In this document: positions 10,046 to 20,475 of the stretch, piece by piece
How positions within the stretch are numbered: the stretch's first letter is position 1
Layout: the number at the start of each line of letters is the position of its first letter
Source of the DNA: Dioszegia crocea
Lineage: Eukaryota; Basidiomycota; Tremellomycetes; Tremellales; Bulleribasidiaceae
Length of the DNA: 64,000 bases
Assembly: GCA_001600615.1 (NCBI GenBank)
Contig: BCKK01000003.1
Span: 1,722,181 to 1,786,180, forward strand
Direction of reading: 5' to 3'
Program-made: the position numbers and the translations under genes
Notes under the pieces: model-generated
Seen by the model: only the letters and a program-made list of their open reading frames with translations
What the model was told of the DNA's origin: nothing
Databases searched by the model: none

Positions 10046-10278
10046 CCTTGGTTTATCTGACGTAGGAGATCACACCTTGCCTCTTTGTAGGCTAGGAGTG
10101 ATAGCTACAGATGAGCTAGACAGTACTGGCAAGACAAGGAGGAAACTTTCTCGCCCGCCGAGGACAAGTTTCAGACGCACGGACATACCGGAAGTAGGTT
10201 TACCGGCGTGGATCGCCCATGCCAGCTATGGAGATGAGGCATCTCTTCAGTGTTCACCCTATACCCATATAGGACAAC

Positions 10279-12166
10279 ATGCCCAGCGTCCCTCGGCCCA
10301 GAAACAGCTCCGGCCCCACCTCATCCTCCATCGGCCAATTCGAGCAACTCTACAATATCGCAGTCCAAGCTTTCGTCCGTCGAGATCATTCTAAATCCTT
10401 ATCAACCCTTCGGAAACTCCTTGAGCTCTTACAGACTCATCCGGGACCTTCGGGGGTATGGTATGATCTTTCTCTACCCCCTCTAAAGGGCGAAGAGAAG
10501 GATGTCAACGACTGGAGAGAAAAGGTGTTGAAGTTATATATCTCATCTACTGTTTCTTTATACTATGATCCAAAGTCTACCGCCGCTTCCACCATACCGT
10601 CAGCCACAGGCCCACCATCCGATCCCGATCTCGCCCACTTACTCCCTCCTTCCCCTCCAGACCTCCTTCTGACCCATCTCCAACGAACTGCAGAGACTCA
10701 CTCGCTTCCTCTCCCCTTACCGACCCCCGCCCTTCTTTCGCCGGGGTTGATCTCCACCCTCTTGCTCGCTTCGTTAAAGCTACAGCCGGTGGGTCCAGCA
10801 TTGGACTTTGCGCATCGATTGGCAGAAGAGTGGTTAGGCGGTTTACCGGATGGTTTGGTTTATGCCATTAGTCAACCGGCGGGAGTTGCGGTTAATGGCA
10901 GCGGACAGGGACACGGACGGTGTGGGGAGGGTGAAGGTGGAGATGAGTCGGCTGAGCAGAAGAAGAAGGTGGAAAGTGCCCGAGAGGGTTATTTGAAGGT
11001 TACGGAGTTGTTTGTTGGGGAAGTGTTGGTTAAAGAGGGGGAATGGGAGATGGCAAGGGCGTTTTTGGAAGGTGAGGGAGTTATGGGATCGAAGCGAAAA
11101 GAGGTGAGTTCACTTTGCCAACTTGCGGGAGGTAGTGTAAGGGGGCTAGGCTGGAAATGAGTGTACTGGGGACTAGCTTCTGGGAAGCCAGGCGAGGTGA
11201 GGGGGACGGTGAGGAAATTGGAGTGAAGGTAGAACCAGAAACAGACGGTTGATAGGGGGAAAACCGATCTCTATATCCCTTTGAGCCCGGATAGACATCA
11301 GAACAGTCAAAAGGAACCCAAGCTGATCAACTCAGAACCTATACCGTCATATTCGCTCGGCAGAATCCCGACCACGAACTCGCTCAAACCCAACCTCCCC
11401 TTCGAGCTCCATGACCCTTCCCAGCCCATCCTCATCTGGTATCCTACCCAAATCCCCTTCCACCGCCTCATCCCGTACCGGGCGATCACGTACCTCATCC
11501 GTCTCCTCAAGCTCTAGCGAAGCTACCGCCCGACCACACACATCCAAATCTCACCTCACTGTCGCTCCCCGTCGTTCAGCCAGAGGTCGGGATCGACTCC
11601 TGGACCGAAAGCCCACCCAAACCAAGCGACAATCGGACGAAGCGGATGATGAAAAAGAAGGGCACGATAGTCAATCTACAAAATCCTCTTTACCTTCTAA
11701 ACTCTACATCAACCACTCGCCCGCTAGTTCCTCGAGGGTTCCCTTCCGACCTCGGTCCACATCCACCCCACCCGCTGTGGGCAAGACGAGCTGGGATAGT
11801 CTTATCGCTCTCCTGCCTAAATCTGTTCAGGTCAGGGTGAAGCCTATTGTTGGAAATCCGTGGTTGTTGGCTGCAGTCAGTTTGCCTATACCCGTCATTG
11901 TGATTTTGGGCGTCGTATTGGGGATTAGGCGGAAGTTGATCAAGAAGAGGAATGAGTTGCTAGGGAAGGCAGTGGGCAAGGCGGCGGAGGTGGCTGTACA
12001 GGTTGGTCAGAGCACGATGGCGGTTGATGCGATGGCGGATGTGAGGGCTAGGTTGAGGCGGACGAGGGAGAGGGGCGTGAGGGAGTGGGTGAGGGCTTGG
12101 TTGGCGTGGTGGGTTAGGAAGTTCTTTGGTGTTTGGAAGATGGGTACTACTATAACGTACTTGTAG
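10279..12166 (+). CDS. Tail-anchored-type membrane protein with TPR-like N-terminus, unknown
   Basis: Modelled as two exons (10279-11103, 11336-12166) joined in phase 0, 551 residues. The N-terminus (GQFEQLYNIAVQAFVRRDHS) and following helices look like TPR or peroxin-type helical hairpins. A Ser/Arg-rich disordered linker comes next. Near the C-terminus one strong hydrophobic helix follows NPWLLAAVSLPIPVIVILGVV, then a very basic amphipathic tail with repeated Ala/Val heptads. Architecture (soluble helical domain, linker, one late membrane span) resembles Pex15/Pex26-type receptors on peroxisomes, but no sequence motif proves it. The intron region (11104-11335) is long and a small extra exon inside it cannot be excluded. 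The 3' end is only 95 bp from the next convergent gene. Confidence 0.6.
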
Positions 12167-12261
12167 TGAAAGAAGCTGCAAATGTATTCAAGTACGCGTC
12201 TATCAAATTGTCCATGCATTTTCGAGTGTATACCTAGATGCTGTTTTTGTGGCTACTGCAA

Positions 12262-12873
12262 CTAGCACACCTCCTGTAAAACATGCCCTAAAGCCTCAAA
12301 GTACTCCCAGTCCATACCTCCACACATTTCCATCATCACCTCCGCCGCCTCGCCCTGCGCAATCGCCTCAGCCGCACCTAACATTGCCCCAACCGCCTCC
12401 ATAGCCAAATGTTCGCCCGCCACTTTGACGAGTATTGACAGAGCAGAGTATGTAGTCTGCTCGGAGCTGACAGACGAGACGACGGATGAGTATCGTATGG
12501 GTAGAGTCGATTGAGATAATCGGCTAGGTTTCTTAGGAGTATATCTATGGGTAGGGAGTTTGAGTATGACTCGGGGAATAGGGCTCGGGATTGCGGTTGG
12601 AGCAGGAGTAGTGATCGCAATGGGGTCTTCGGTAGTGATAGGCACATCAGATGAAGTTTCGGGGTCTGGGCTGTAGGTGTTGGGGGCCCTCCTGATACGC
12701 TGACTTGGTGCGCGAAGAGGGATAACCTTGGCCGGCCTGAGAAATCAGTAAACACCAATAAGGTTCGCGAAACACACAACACACACACACACACATCACG
12801 AGAAGAGGACAACTTACTTCGGCTTGCCTCCTTTGGCACCACCAATACTCTTATCCGTGACACTCTTCACCAT
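12262..12873 (-). CDS. Small basic hypothetical protein, 176 aa
   Basis: Two exons (12873-12818, 12736-12262) join in frame through an 81-nt intron. Exon 1 encodes MVKSVTDKSIGGAKGGKPK. Exon 2 continues AKVIPLRAPSQRIRR, a Thr/Pro-rich middle, and a compact helical C-terminus (YSALSILVKVAGEHLAMEAV ... MDWEYFEALGHVLQEVC). The N-terminus is strongly basic and the C-terminal 65 residues are acidic and amphipathic, suggesting a nucleic-acid or chromatin-binding tail plus a helical protein-interaction module. I do not recognise the family. The intron holds a (CA)n run. Good frame continuity and a clean CTGA-type 3' site support it being real. Confidence 0.6.
12772..12795. repeat. (CA)n microsatellite in an intron
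   Basis: About 24 bp of AC dinucleotide with one interruption, inside the intron of the gene at 12262-12873. Confidence 0.9.
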
Positions 12874-15800
12874 CTTGTAAGAAGGACGTTGGGTAGGTTT
12901 GGGGTGGGGTTTAGGTAGAAGCTCTAAATGAGCTCTGGGTGCGTATACAGGGATGTATGTTGGTTTGGTACGCTGTAATTCTGGTTATCAGAAGTGATAA
13001 GAGACTGGGGGGGCATACCAGCCCGGCCCTTCTTAAGTATTCCCAGCCATCTGCGGCCAACACCGTGTTCCTGAGAGCTCAAAGCGGCCATGTCTCATGA
13101 TCCCTAGGAAGGCGGTGTCGCGTCATGCCCTCGGTCGACAGAGGATTCAGTATGTATTTCGGGAACCACTGGATGTGCAGACCTGATCAGAGTGGCTATG
13201 GGTGCGGATCGTTAGTCGGTATCAGGCCGATGTAGGCAGCCATAGAGGTTGACAAGGTGGTTGCATCGCAATTGAAGATACCGGTAGTGGGACTCGGCAC
13301 TTCGGACGGTGGAGAAATGACGCCGTGGTGCCTGCCATTCATCATCGCGCTGCTTTCTCGGTTCATTCCATATTCTAGAACGAGATCCATCACGAATGTC
13401 GGCGGATCGATGACTCACGGACCGAGGTGACCCTTGCCCCACTCCAGGGGCTGGGCTGAGAGCCATGTCTGACGGTGAGCCAGGATGGAGTTGAGATCCA
13501 GGTGGGGCGTTGTCGTATAGTCTGCCTTGGGGTGCAAAGCGTAGAGGGGTAGATGGTGGCAGTACTGAATGCATGGTTGGGTCACGCCGAGGTCGTATAG
13601 GTCATGATGATGTCTCGAGTGGTGATACCTGGATGCGCAGAAGTGTACTCATACCCTTCCAAGGATAAGGTTGGGAGCCACTGTCGATATGCCGTAGTGC
13701 GTGTGGATCCAAAGGAGGTCTGTGCTCACTACTCAAACCTTGATGCCTTTGACTGCCTTCGCATTCGTACATTGCCGACCACTCTTTGATGTGGTGATGT
13801 GAGTGATGGCTGATGAGCTGTCAGCGCAACCCCAATCAGTAGATCTCAGCTGATGTCAGATGGGAGATCTGCTCGGAAGTGGTAGAGTTGGCTCAGTCGG
13901 GTCAGTGAGCTTGAGGATAGCGCGTCGCGTCCTGGTATGTCCTCTCGCTCCCTTTCCGTTTGGCCAAAGCTGATAGTAGACAGGCGTCGGGAATGAGCCT
14001 TAGCAGACGGGCGTGTCGCTAGTGCAACATGAGCCTGCTCGTGAGACCTTCAGCCCCCAGAGGTTGATCAGTATTGGACGTCCGCTAAAGCTTAAAGTTG
14101 AGGGGTACCCCGCACCTGGTCGATCAAGCCTCTGTTGCGCCTCACTAGTCGTACTGGCAGCATCCGATAGTCAGCCATCATCAGTGCGCGACGGCGCTGC
14201 AGAGAGTCAGTCGTGCTCCGACGAAAGCTCGAGGTATGTCTGTTGCTCCCTCGCAGGTCGAGGTGCTGATTGAAATTTCAGATATCTCATCACCTCCCGT
14301 TCTCTAATCTCTGGGAGTAAGCTCTATCCCATACGGCGGCAGCTACCAAGAAGAGTCACTTACTTATTAGAAGCCACCCTCACTCCAGCCTCCACGGCCC
14401 CTCATTTCCCAAGTCGGTCCAGCTAGATGAGACGCTTCAGGAGCAGTATCGCCCGAGAGCCACCCTTGGGCATCAATCCATCGGGCGACTCCTCCCTAGC
14501 CCATCTGAACCTGGATCGGGGCAAGAGCCGACTTTACGACGTGACAATCATGGGTGTCTACGGAGGCGAAGGCGTATAAAGTGAGGAGCGTATATGGGGT
14601 CCACGTTGTTGAGACTCTGGGTGGGTCGGTGTGGGAAACGGGGGCTATTGAGGGTATGCGCTGTTTCGACCGGGTTCATCCGGCCTGAGTCTGGAGTTGA
14701 CCGCTGATGATTGTAGGCCTACGCGTCGCTCCTCCAGATCATCATCCCGTTGAAGGTGAGTGGAAATGGCGATAATGACTGATAAGCGAGGTGAGCTATC
14801 GCTACAGTGCCTCCTGGACCTATCGAGCGACACAACAGTTGCTGATAGCTGATGGTGGCAGCACTGCGTACTGTCGCAGACTATGCGGCCTCGGTGTGGG
14901 ATAAGAGTAAGTTGCGATGAGGGTGGATGTTGTGAATGAGCGAGGCGAGCCATCTATTCGATTCCACCGTCCCTTTCTCCCGCTCCGATCGAGGCGTCCA
15001 CTCCGAAGCTCAAGTCGAATGCTACTCGCAGCAGAGAAGACCTGCTGGGAACCGTCTTGAGAGTTCAGCGGTGAGTGGTGACCAAGATTGTCGAGCAGGG
15101 GCAGGGGAAAGGACGAGCCGTAGAAGAGGGTAATGCTGATCAATCAGCTCTGAGCTCTTTATTGTCTACATCATCCTATGCTGCTACGCTAATCGATCTG
15201 CTTGAGAGAGGAGAGGAGTGACCAGGGGGGGCGACGCCAGCGCGGTAGGTTATTCTTTACCAGGCAGCAGACGGGAGGATTTACTCTTGGTGCCTACAGA
15301 AGAGGAAGGGATAATGGGAAGATGAGCGGAAGAGGAACTCACCATCTGCCACATACACAGTCTCCCCTCCCACCATCCTCGTTCACCACCAGATTCAGAC
15401 CACTCCGAGCATCGCCCAGATCTACCCGCACATGATCCTTCCTCAAATCCGCCGAGGCCGATGAACCCGACTCAATCCGGTGTTTGAGAGAAGGAAGTTG
15501 CTGTTCGGGAGGGGGATGAGGGTCATGCTAGATGAGAAGGATAGAGCCTGTGTGAAGCATGCAGTCAAGCAAAGTCCTACAATGCTGCCGCCTCATGGCT
15601 GTTGACCCCGCCAGCCACTCCTTTCCCATGGATGATTTTCACGCTTACAGCATCACGCGTCACCCGAGTGGAGGAATTCGAGGGGCTCCGCGATACAACC
15701 TCTCTGACATGCCCTTGTTGCGATTCTTTGCCGACCATCGCAGACCCATGAGATGTGTTGAATCATAGCTCTTCTGATAGACAGGAGTATAGCAGCTCAT

Positions 15801-16215
15801 CAGAGGACATGTGGAATGTAGGGTGACAAATGTTGCTTGAAAAAGAAAGGACTGTACTATCTTTGCCGCTGAATGACCTTCTCATCGCCACCCTATCCCT
15901 CAGGCCTCCACCATGCACCAAGCTGTGCACGGCTAGATCTCGGGCCGGGACGACTCGATTTAGTGTCTGTCTCATTACGGATAGGCCGGCACAGCCGAGC
16001 TCGGCATACCTGACTGAGATGACGACTCTCGAAGTGTGGCGGTGTTGCCAGTGGAGTGGCAGACTACTCTGGCCTCACAGCAGGCAGAGGAGTCTCGCGG
16101 TCCGCGTCACAGCGCTATCCTCTGGCATCATAGTCGTCTGCCCAGAGACCGCGTTGAGCGTCCAGAGCGAACGGATGCTCATATCGTGCAGCCAAGCGAA
16201 CGGGGCCAAAAAGAA
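12874..16215. other. 3.3-kb region without a confident gene; coding-like fragments
   Basis: This is the longest stretch I could not annotate. It contains intron-like GT...CTGAT...AG units on the plus strand (acceptors near 14280, 14717, 14863 and 15147) and short protein-like segments between them, but no chain of exons that stays open from ATG to stop. A 50-codon ORF at 14427-14579 reads MRRFRSSIAREPPLG and then drops out of frame with the next protein-like segment (VRSVYGVHVVETLGGSVW). A separate minus-strand segment at about 15345-15525 reads LRKDHVRVDLGDARSGLNLV. The region may be a decayed gene or element, or a fast-evolving spliced gene. No terminal repeats, transposase or polymerase motif was seen. 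Confidence 0.5.
13212..13574 (-). other. Possible open frame, Ser/Pro-rich, uncertain
   Basis: The frame starting MHSVLPPSTPLRFAPQG stays open for 120 codons and has disordered Ser/Pro/Arg-rich composition. A possible intron with GTGAGT and TTCTAG ends lies at about 13418-13377, but splicing it out in the natural phase hits a stop, so neither version is convincing. No family is recognised. Confidence 0.2.
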
Positions 16216-16296
16216 TGCCTCAGCTGTGATTTGAACACAGGACCTATTCGTCACCGTCAGTACGAGCGAAACGCGCTACCACTGCGCCACAAAGGC
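16216..16296 (-). tRNA. tRNA-Thr (anticodon CGU) with 9-nt intron
   Basis: The minus strand folds as a cloverleaf. The acceptor is GCCTTTG with CTGAGGC and discriminator A. The D arm is GCGC-AGTGGTA-GCGC. The anticodon loop CT-CGT-A is interrupted after position 37 by CTGACGGTG. The T arm is CTGTG-TTCAAAT-CACAG. Box A (TGGCGCAGTGG) and box B (GTTCAAATC) are intact, and a TTTTT terminator follows at once (16213-16209). Total length is 81 nt, 72 after intron removal. Two pairs are mismatched (position 6-67 and 27-43, both T-T), so a weakened gene is possible. Confidence 0.82.
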
Positions 16297-16461
16297 AGCG
16301 GATGCAGACAGGCATGTGGCGTAAAGCCATATAAAGGCCAAGGCAAGTGAGGAATGTTGATGTGACGTCAGGAGCATATGGCCGGTTGACTGCCCTTGGA
16401 CATCGCTCAGCTTGTTGAATGTAAATCGTAAGTTGTGGCGGAACGAGGAGCCTAGGGTAGT

Positions 16462-18208
16462 ATGGCTCGTCCCCTAGTCAGCCTCGCCCGGCTATATCCT
16501 CGCATCCGACCCATCAACCACCTCAGACCTATCCACACCCCCTTCCCCCGCCGGCAGCAGCAAGTGGAAGGCGCGACCGACATCTCTCATTCCCAATTCC
16601 TAGCCAACGCAGGCGCGAATAGTGATTTCAACCCACTTCAGACTCCTACTGCCGGCTCACAGACTTCATCCCTCCGTTACGGTCGATTAGACCCTACAAA
16701 CTCACACCTCTTCAAACTCATCTTACCCCTCCCTGCATCACTCTCAGCTCCTAAGAAAGGGTCAGATTCACCCTCGGAATCGGAAATCATACCCACTGCT
16801 TTCCTCTTACATCCTTCTCAACCCCTCTCGCATCTCTCCCGCCTGATCACAGGCTCCTTACCGCCCTCACAGCGGAATGTCGAAATCACATATCTGGCAT
16901 TAACGGGCAAAGAGGCCGATCTTGAATCGCATCTCCGTGGAGCAGAGGAAGAGCCCAATGACCCAGAGTTGGCAGATGGACGATTGGAGGGAGGACCATT
17001 TCTGGGCGAGAGAGAAGGATCAAAGGGGAGATGGCAGGAAGTCTCTTGGTCACAGAGTACAGATTTGAGTGATTTCATCAAACAGTCTTCGAGCCTTAAT
17101 GAGCGATTTAAGATTGTTATAAGGCCAGAGGAGAAGGATGGGGATGTTGGAAGAGAGGATGAAGGGGTGACGCTGGAAGTTGTCATCCCGAGCTTTGCGA
17201 GCCGGACGACTTTCCTTCGGCAGAGGCTGGTCAAGCTTAGTAAAGACTTGGATCGGTTGACGAAGCAGAAGAAAGCGTGAGCTCCGGTCATCTCTCCAGG
17301 GATTCGGAGCTGATTGTCAGTGTGGATTTGGAGGCTCATCGGTCTGCCAGAAGATTAGGGACGACTGCTTTAGGTATTGGAGTCATCTATTGGGCTGCTG
17401 TGGTCAGATATAGTGAGTGACAATTTGGGGTGAATGGAAGATTGAAGCTCATAATGACACTTCACAGCATTCTTCACAGAGGCAGGATGGGACATGATGG
17501 AGCCTGTAACGTGGACAACGGGTTTTGCTGCTTTGTTGTGCGGTACAGGATTTCTGATCGTGAGTGACCAACTTCATCTTGATTTCGATTCCTATCGTTC
17601 CCGTTACAAACACTGACTGGCAGTATCACAATCGCGAAGTCAGCTATTCGTCCCTTCTCGATCTATCCATCACAGCCCGCCAGCGTAGCCTGTACGACAA
17701 GCACGGGCTTGACATTGAAAAATGGACTGAGATGGGTTAGCTCATCTGCCCTCTGCTACCGTGTCAGACAAGCTAACATATCACAGTGGCCGAAGCCAAA
17801 ACGTTACGACGGGAGATCAAGCGTATAGCGGCAGATTACGATTTGGAGTGGCAAGGGGAGTTGGAGAATCTGGCTAGTATGGATAAATACTCTCCGCCCT
17901 CTATGGCAAGGGAGGAGACCGACGTCCACTTGGCAAAGGCACGCGGTGGATCGACTCAGGCGAGATCCGAGGACCGGGAAGAAGACGACGATGACGAAAA
18001 GATAGATATTGACAAGACGATCAATGAGGCGTCGGAATTGGCTGAGCAGACCAAGGAACGGGCGGACAAGACGAAGGAGGCAGAGAGGAAGGGTGAGGTG
18101 GTTGATGAGCGGAGTGAGAAGGGGAAGAAGCAGGCTAAAGTTGATGAGGATGAGAAAGTGGGGGCTGAGAGGGGAAGGCAGAAGGCCAAGAAGATTATTG
18201 AAAAGTAG
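16462..18208 (+). CDS. MCU: Mitochondrial calcium uniporter pore subunit
   Basis: Forms the inner-membrane calcium channel that loads the matrix. Five exons (16462-17276, 17321-17412, 17468-17559, 17624-17735, 17787-18208) give 510 residues. A basic N-terminal presequence is followed by a soluble matrix domain. After a coiled coil (FLRQRLVKLSKDLDRLTKQKK) comes TM1, ALGIGVIYWAAVVRYTFF, the pore motif EAGWDMMEPVTW (DIME-type WDxMEP with both acidic residues), and TM2, TTGFAALLCGTGFLIY. A second coiled coil and a long Lys/Glu-rich tail end the protein. Residues needed for calcium selectivity are present. The conserved region is spread over four small exons, which supports the splice model. No regulatory MICU or EMRE gene is visible here. 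Confidence 0.93.
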
Positions 18209-18325
18209 CGCGACGCCCGAGACTCTTTAGATCTAGTAGATTCCTGTACTATATCCTGCACATACATATATCCTGTAGCCTAAACACGACCCACCTACAA
18301 TGTATACCTCATTTGGAATGTCGAA

Positions 18326-20093
18326 TCATCCCCATATCCCCTTTTCGCCTTCTAAACCCGGTATATCCCCTCCCTTCCTATCCGCCTTGCCCCAATCTGG
18401 CCCATCTTGGTCCTCGTCGACATCCATAGCCTCCCTATCTCCCTTCTCATCCGCCCCGAAATCCCTCTGACCGCGAATGACTCCCTCTTCCTCCACCCTC
18501 TCCCCGATCCCTCCCACTACCGCCAGACCCATGTTCCAGAATCCCTCATTGGTCTTCCCGTTGAACATGTACATGTGCGCATTGGCTTCGTCTGTCGCTA
18601 GGCTATTGGAGACTGGGATCCAGCGGTGAAAAGTAGGATGTGAAGGTGGAGGGAGGATTGTAAAGGTTCGAATGGCAGGTTGGGATGGTGGGTTCGCCGG
18701 AAGGTGTGTATAATAGCTGCGATATGAGCTACGGGCATGAGAGGGAGGAAAAGGGCCAGGCAACTCACTTCCAGAACCGAATATTATGCTTCTTATCCAA
18801 AGTATCAATCGCGTCCAATCTCACCCCCATCTCTTTCGAATCCCATAAATTCCCCACGAATGTCATATGCTCAGCACCCCACTTCCAGCCATTGAGAAAG
18901 TCCTCTCGGCGATAGTAAGCCGTTCCGACAGCTGCAGCGCCCAGCGCTGCTGCTCCAAGGGAGTAGAGCGTTTTCGGGGTTGCGGTAGGTAAAGCTGGCA
19001 AAGACGAGAACCAGGATTTGGACGCTGTTGCTGTTGTCTTTTCGGTAGTTGTAGATGCCGCAGAGGAAGGGGGCGGGGTGGAGGTCTTTGTAGGTTCTGG
19101 ATTTGGTGTGCGGGAGCCTGAACCGCATGGAGAGGCGGTGGGGGATGTGGTCGAGCTTGAAGAACCGAATCTGCCCATTCCCATGCCGAGGACTGCGGGT
19201 GAGAGGAAGCCTATTGTTGAGGCTACTGTGCGGGCTGTTTCGTAGTATCCTGCGGCTGTTGATATGCCGTGTTTCTAAATGGTCAGCTGTCGTGCCTTCT
19301 TCGTCTGGGAAGAGACTGGTCCAACGCACAAATACGTGCTATGAGGGATCAGCAGTAGTCAGGTATTTGGTGTGAAGGTCTATTTGAGCGAGATGTTGAC
19401 TTACAGGATGAAGACCGAGGTACTGCTCAGTAAGCTTGGATCTGTCATCTACAGCGAGACTCTGATCTTACGGGTGTATCAAATGCGCACAAGGCAACGA
19501 TCTTCGGCCACATCTGGTCCCCCTCTCTCGTGTTGGAAGCGATATCACGAGCGGCATCAGCTATCAGCAGCCCTCCCATCCTGCACGGTCAATCAGCTAT
19601 GCTCCCGCCCTCCATGATAGCACACGTACGAGTGACCCATCAGGACAATCTTGGCTTTGCCAGCCCCTCCGCCGGCTCCATGGTCCACCTCCAGCTGGAC
19701 GACAAGGGTGGTCAACCAGTCCACGAACGCCAGCGTCGCTGCTTTCTGTTTTGTCAGCTTCAGCTCTCATTGGATGAAAGTCCAAAGAGCAGCAGACAAC
19801 TTACGAGCTCCCCGCGAGTTTGATATGCCGGAAATACCCTGCTCTCGACTTTCAGAGTCGGATGTGTAGCTTTCAACAAGTGACAGACCCCTAACTGTCA
19901 GCTTGGGGCTTCTTGGCGCGTCACAAGTCGCAAAGCCTGCTAACTGACTCTCTGGGAATTGCTCAAATGTCACATCAGTTCCTTTGAACCTGATGGTCAG
20001 CACAAGACGACCATGAGGTATGAGCGGGTTCTTGAGGTGGACATACCCGTGGACCCACACCAGGAGCAGCAGATCTTTCTCCTGGAACTCCAT
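18326..20093 (-). CDS. Alpha/beta hydrolase, lipase-like (GHSMGG family)
   Basis: Probable intracellular lipase or esterase with a membrane-near C-terminal half. Nine exons (20093-20047, 19989-19949, 19890-19805, 19745-19630, 19580-19472, 19422-19405, 19338-19330, 19274-18769, 18716-18326) sum to 440 codons. Diagnostic blocks run VWVHGFKGTD, TFEQFPERV, VESRVFPAYQTRGEL, AFVDWLTTLVVQLEV, then the nucleophile elbow MGHSMGGLLIADAARDIAS, TREGDQMWPKIVAL, FDTPYLGLHPHVFKHG. Intron 4 cuts the catalytic Ser codon. The region after residue about 160 is low-complexity, then holds a short hydrophobic stretch (LYSLGAAALGAAAVGTAYY) and the conserved RFWNYYTHLP...FIPVS-like end. Exons of 18 and 9 nt encode the YLGLHP-HVF segment. 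The same fold and order are known from fungal DUF676-like proteins; the substrate is unknown. Its 3' end faces MCU across 117 bp. Confidence 0.87.
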
Positions 20094-20475
20094 TCTTTCT
20101 GTGAGACCCTCTGAGGTCTATTATGAGAGATGTCGAGCTGTCAGGACTGTATTCATACCCCAATCTATGGTTATAGAAGGAGAGCAACACCATGGGTGGC
20201 GAAAGAGGCTTTGGGTGGGCGGAGCGGGACGGAGATCGTTCGATCTCCACCTACGTTTCAGAAATCCAGCTCAGGCTGCAAAGCTGCCCTCGATGATCAT
20301 ATCATCCTCTATTCAGACATCAAATAGGCAGCAATATCGTCCCAACGTCGCTTCATTACGCGCGCGTTCGATAATAAACAGTCTGATATTCTTTCCAGCC
20401 AATTCAAATCACAGCCAACCATCGATTATCGCCGCCGCACTGAGCCCGATCAACTGAACCCTATCCCTACCCATC
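20094..20475. promoter_or_regulatory. Divergent promoter: lipase-like gene and RRP4
   Basis: 382 bp between two opposite start codons. No TATA box stands out. CT-rich sequence precedes the RRP4 start. No gene was seen. Confidence 0.5.

Noticed and set aside
12874..16215. Intact retrotransposon
   Set aside because: No LTR pairs, no reverse transcriptase or integrase motif in any frame.
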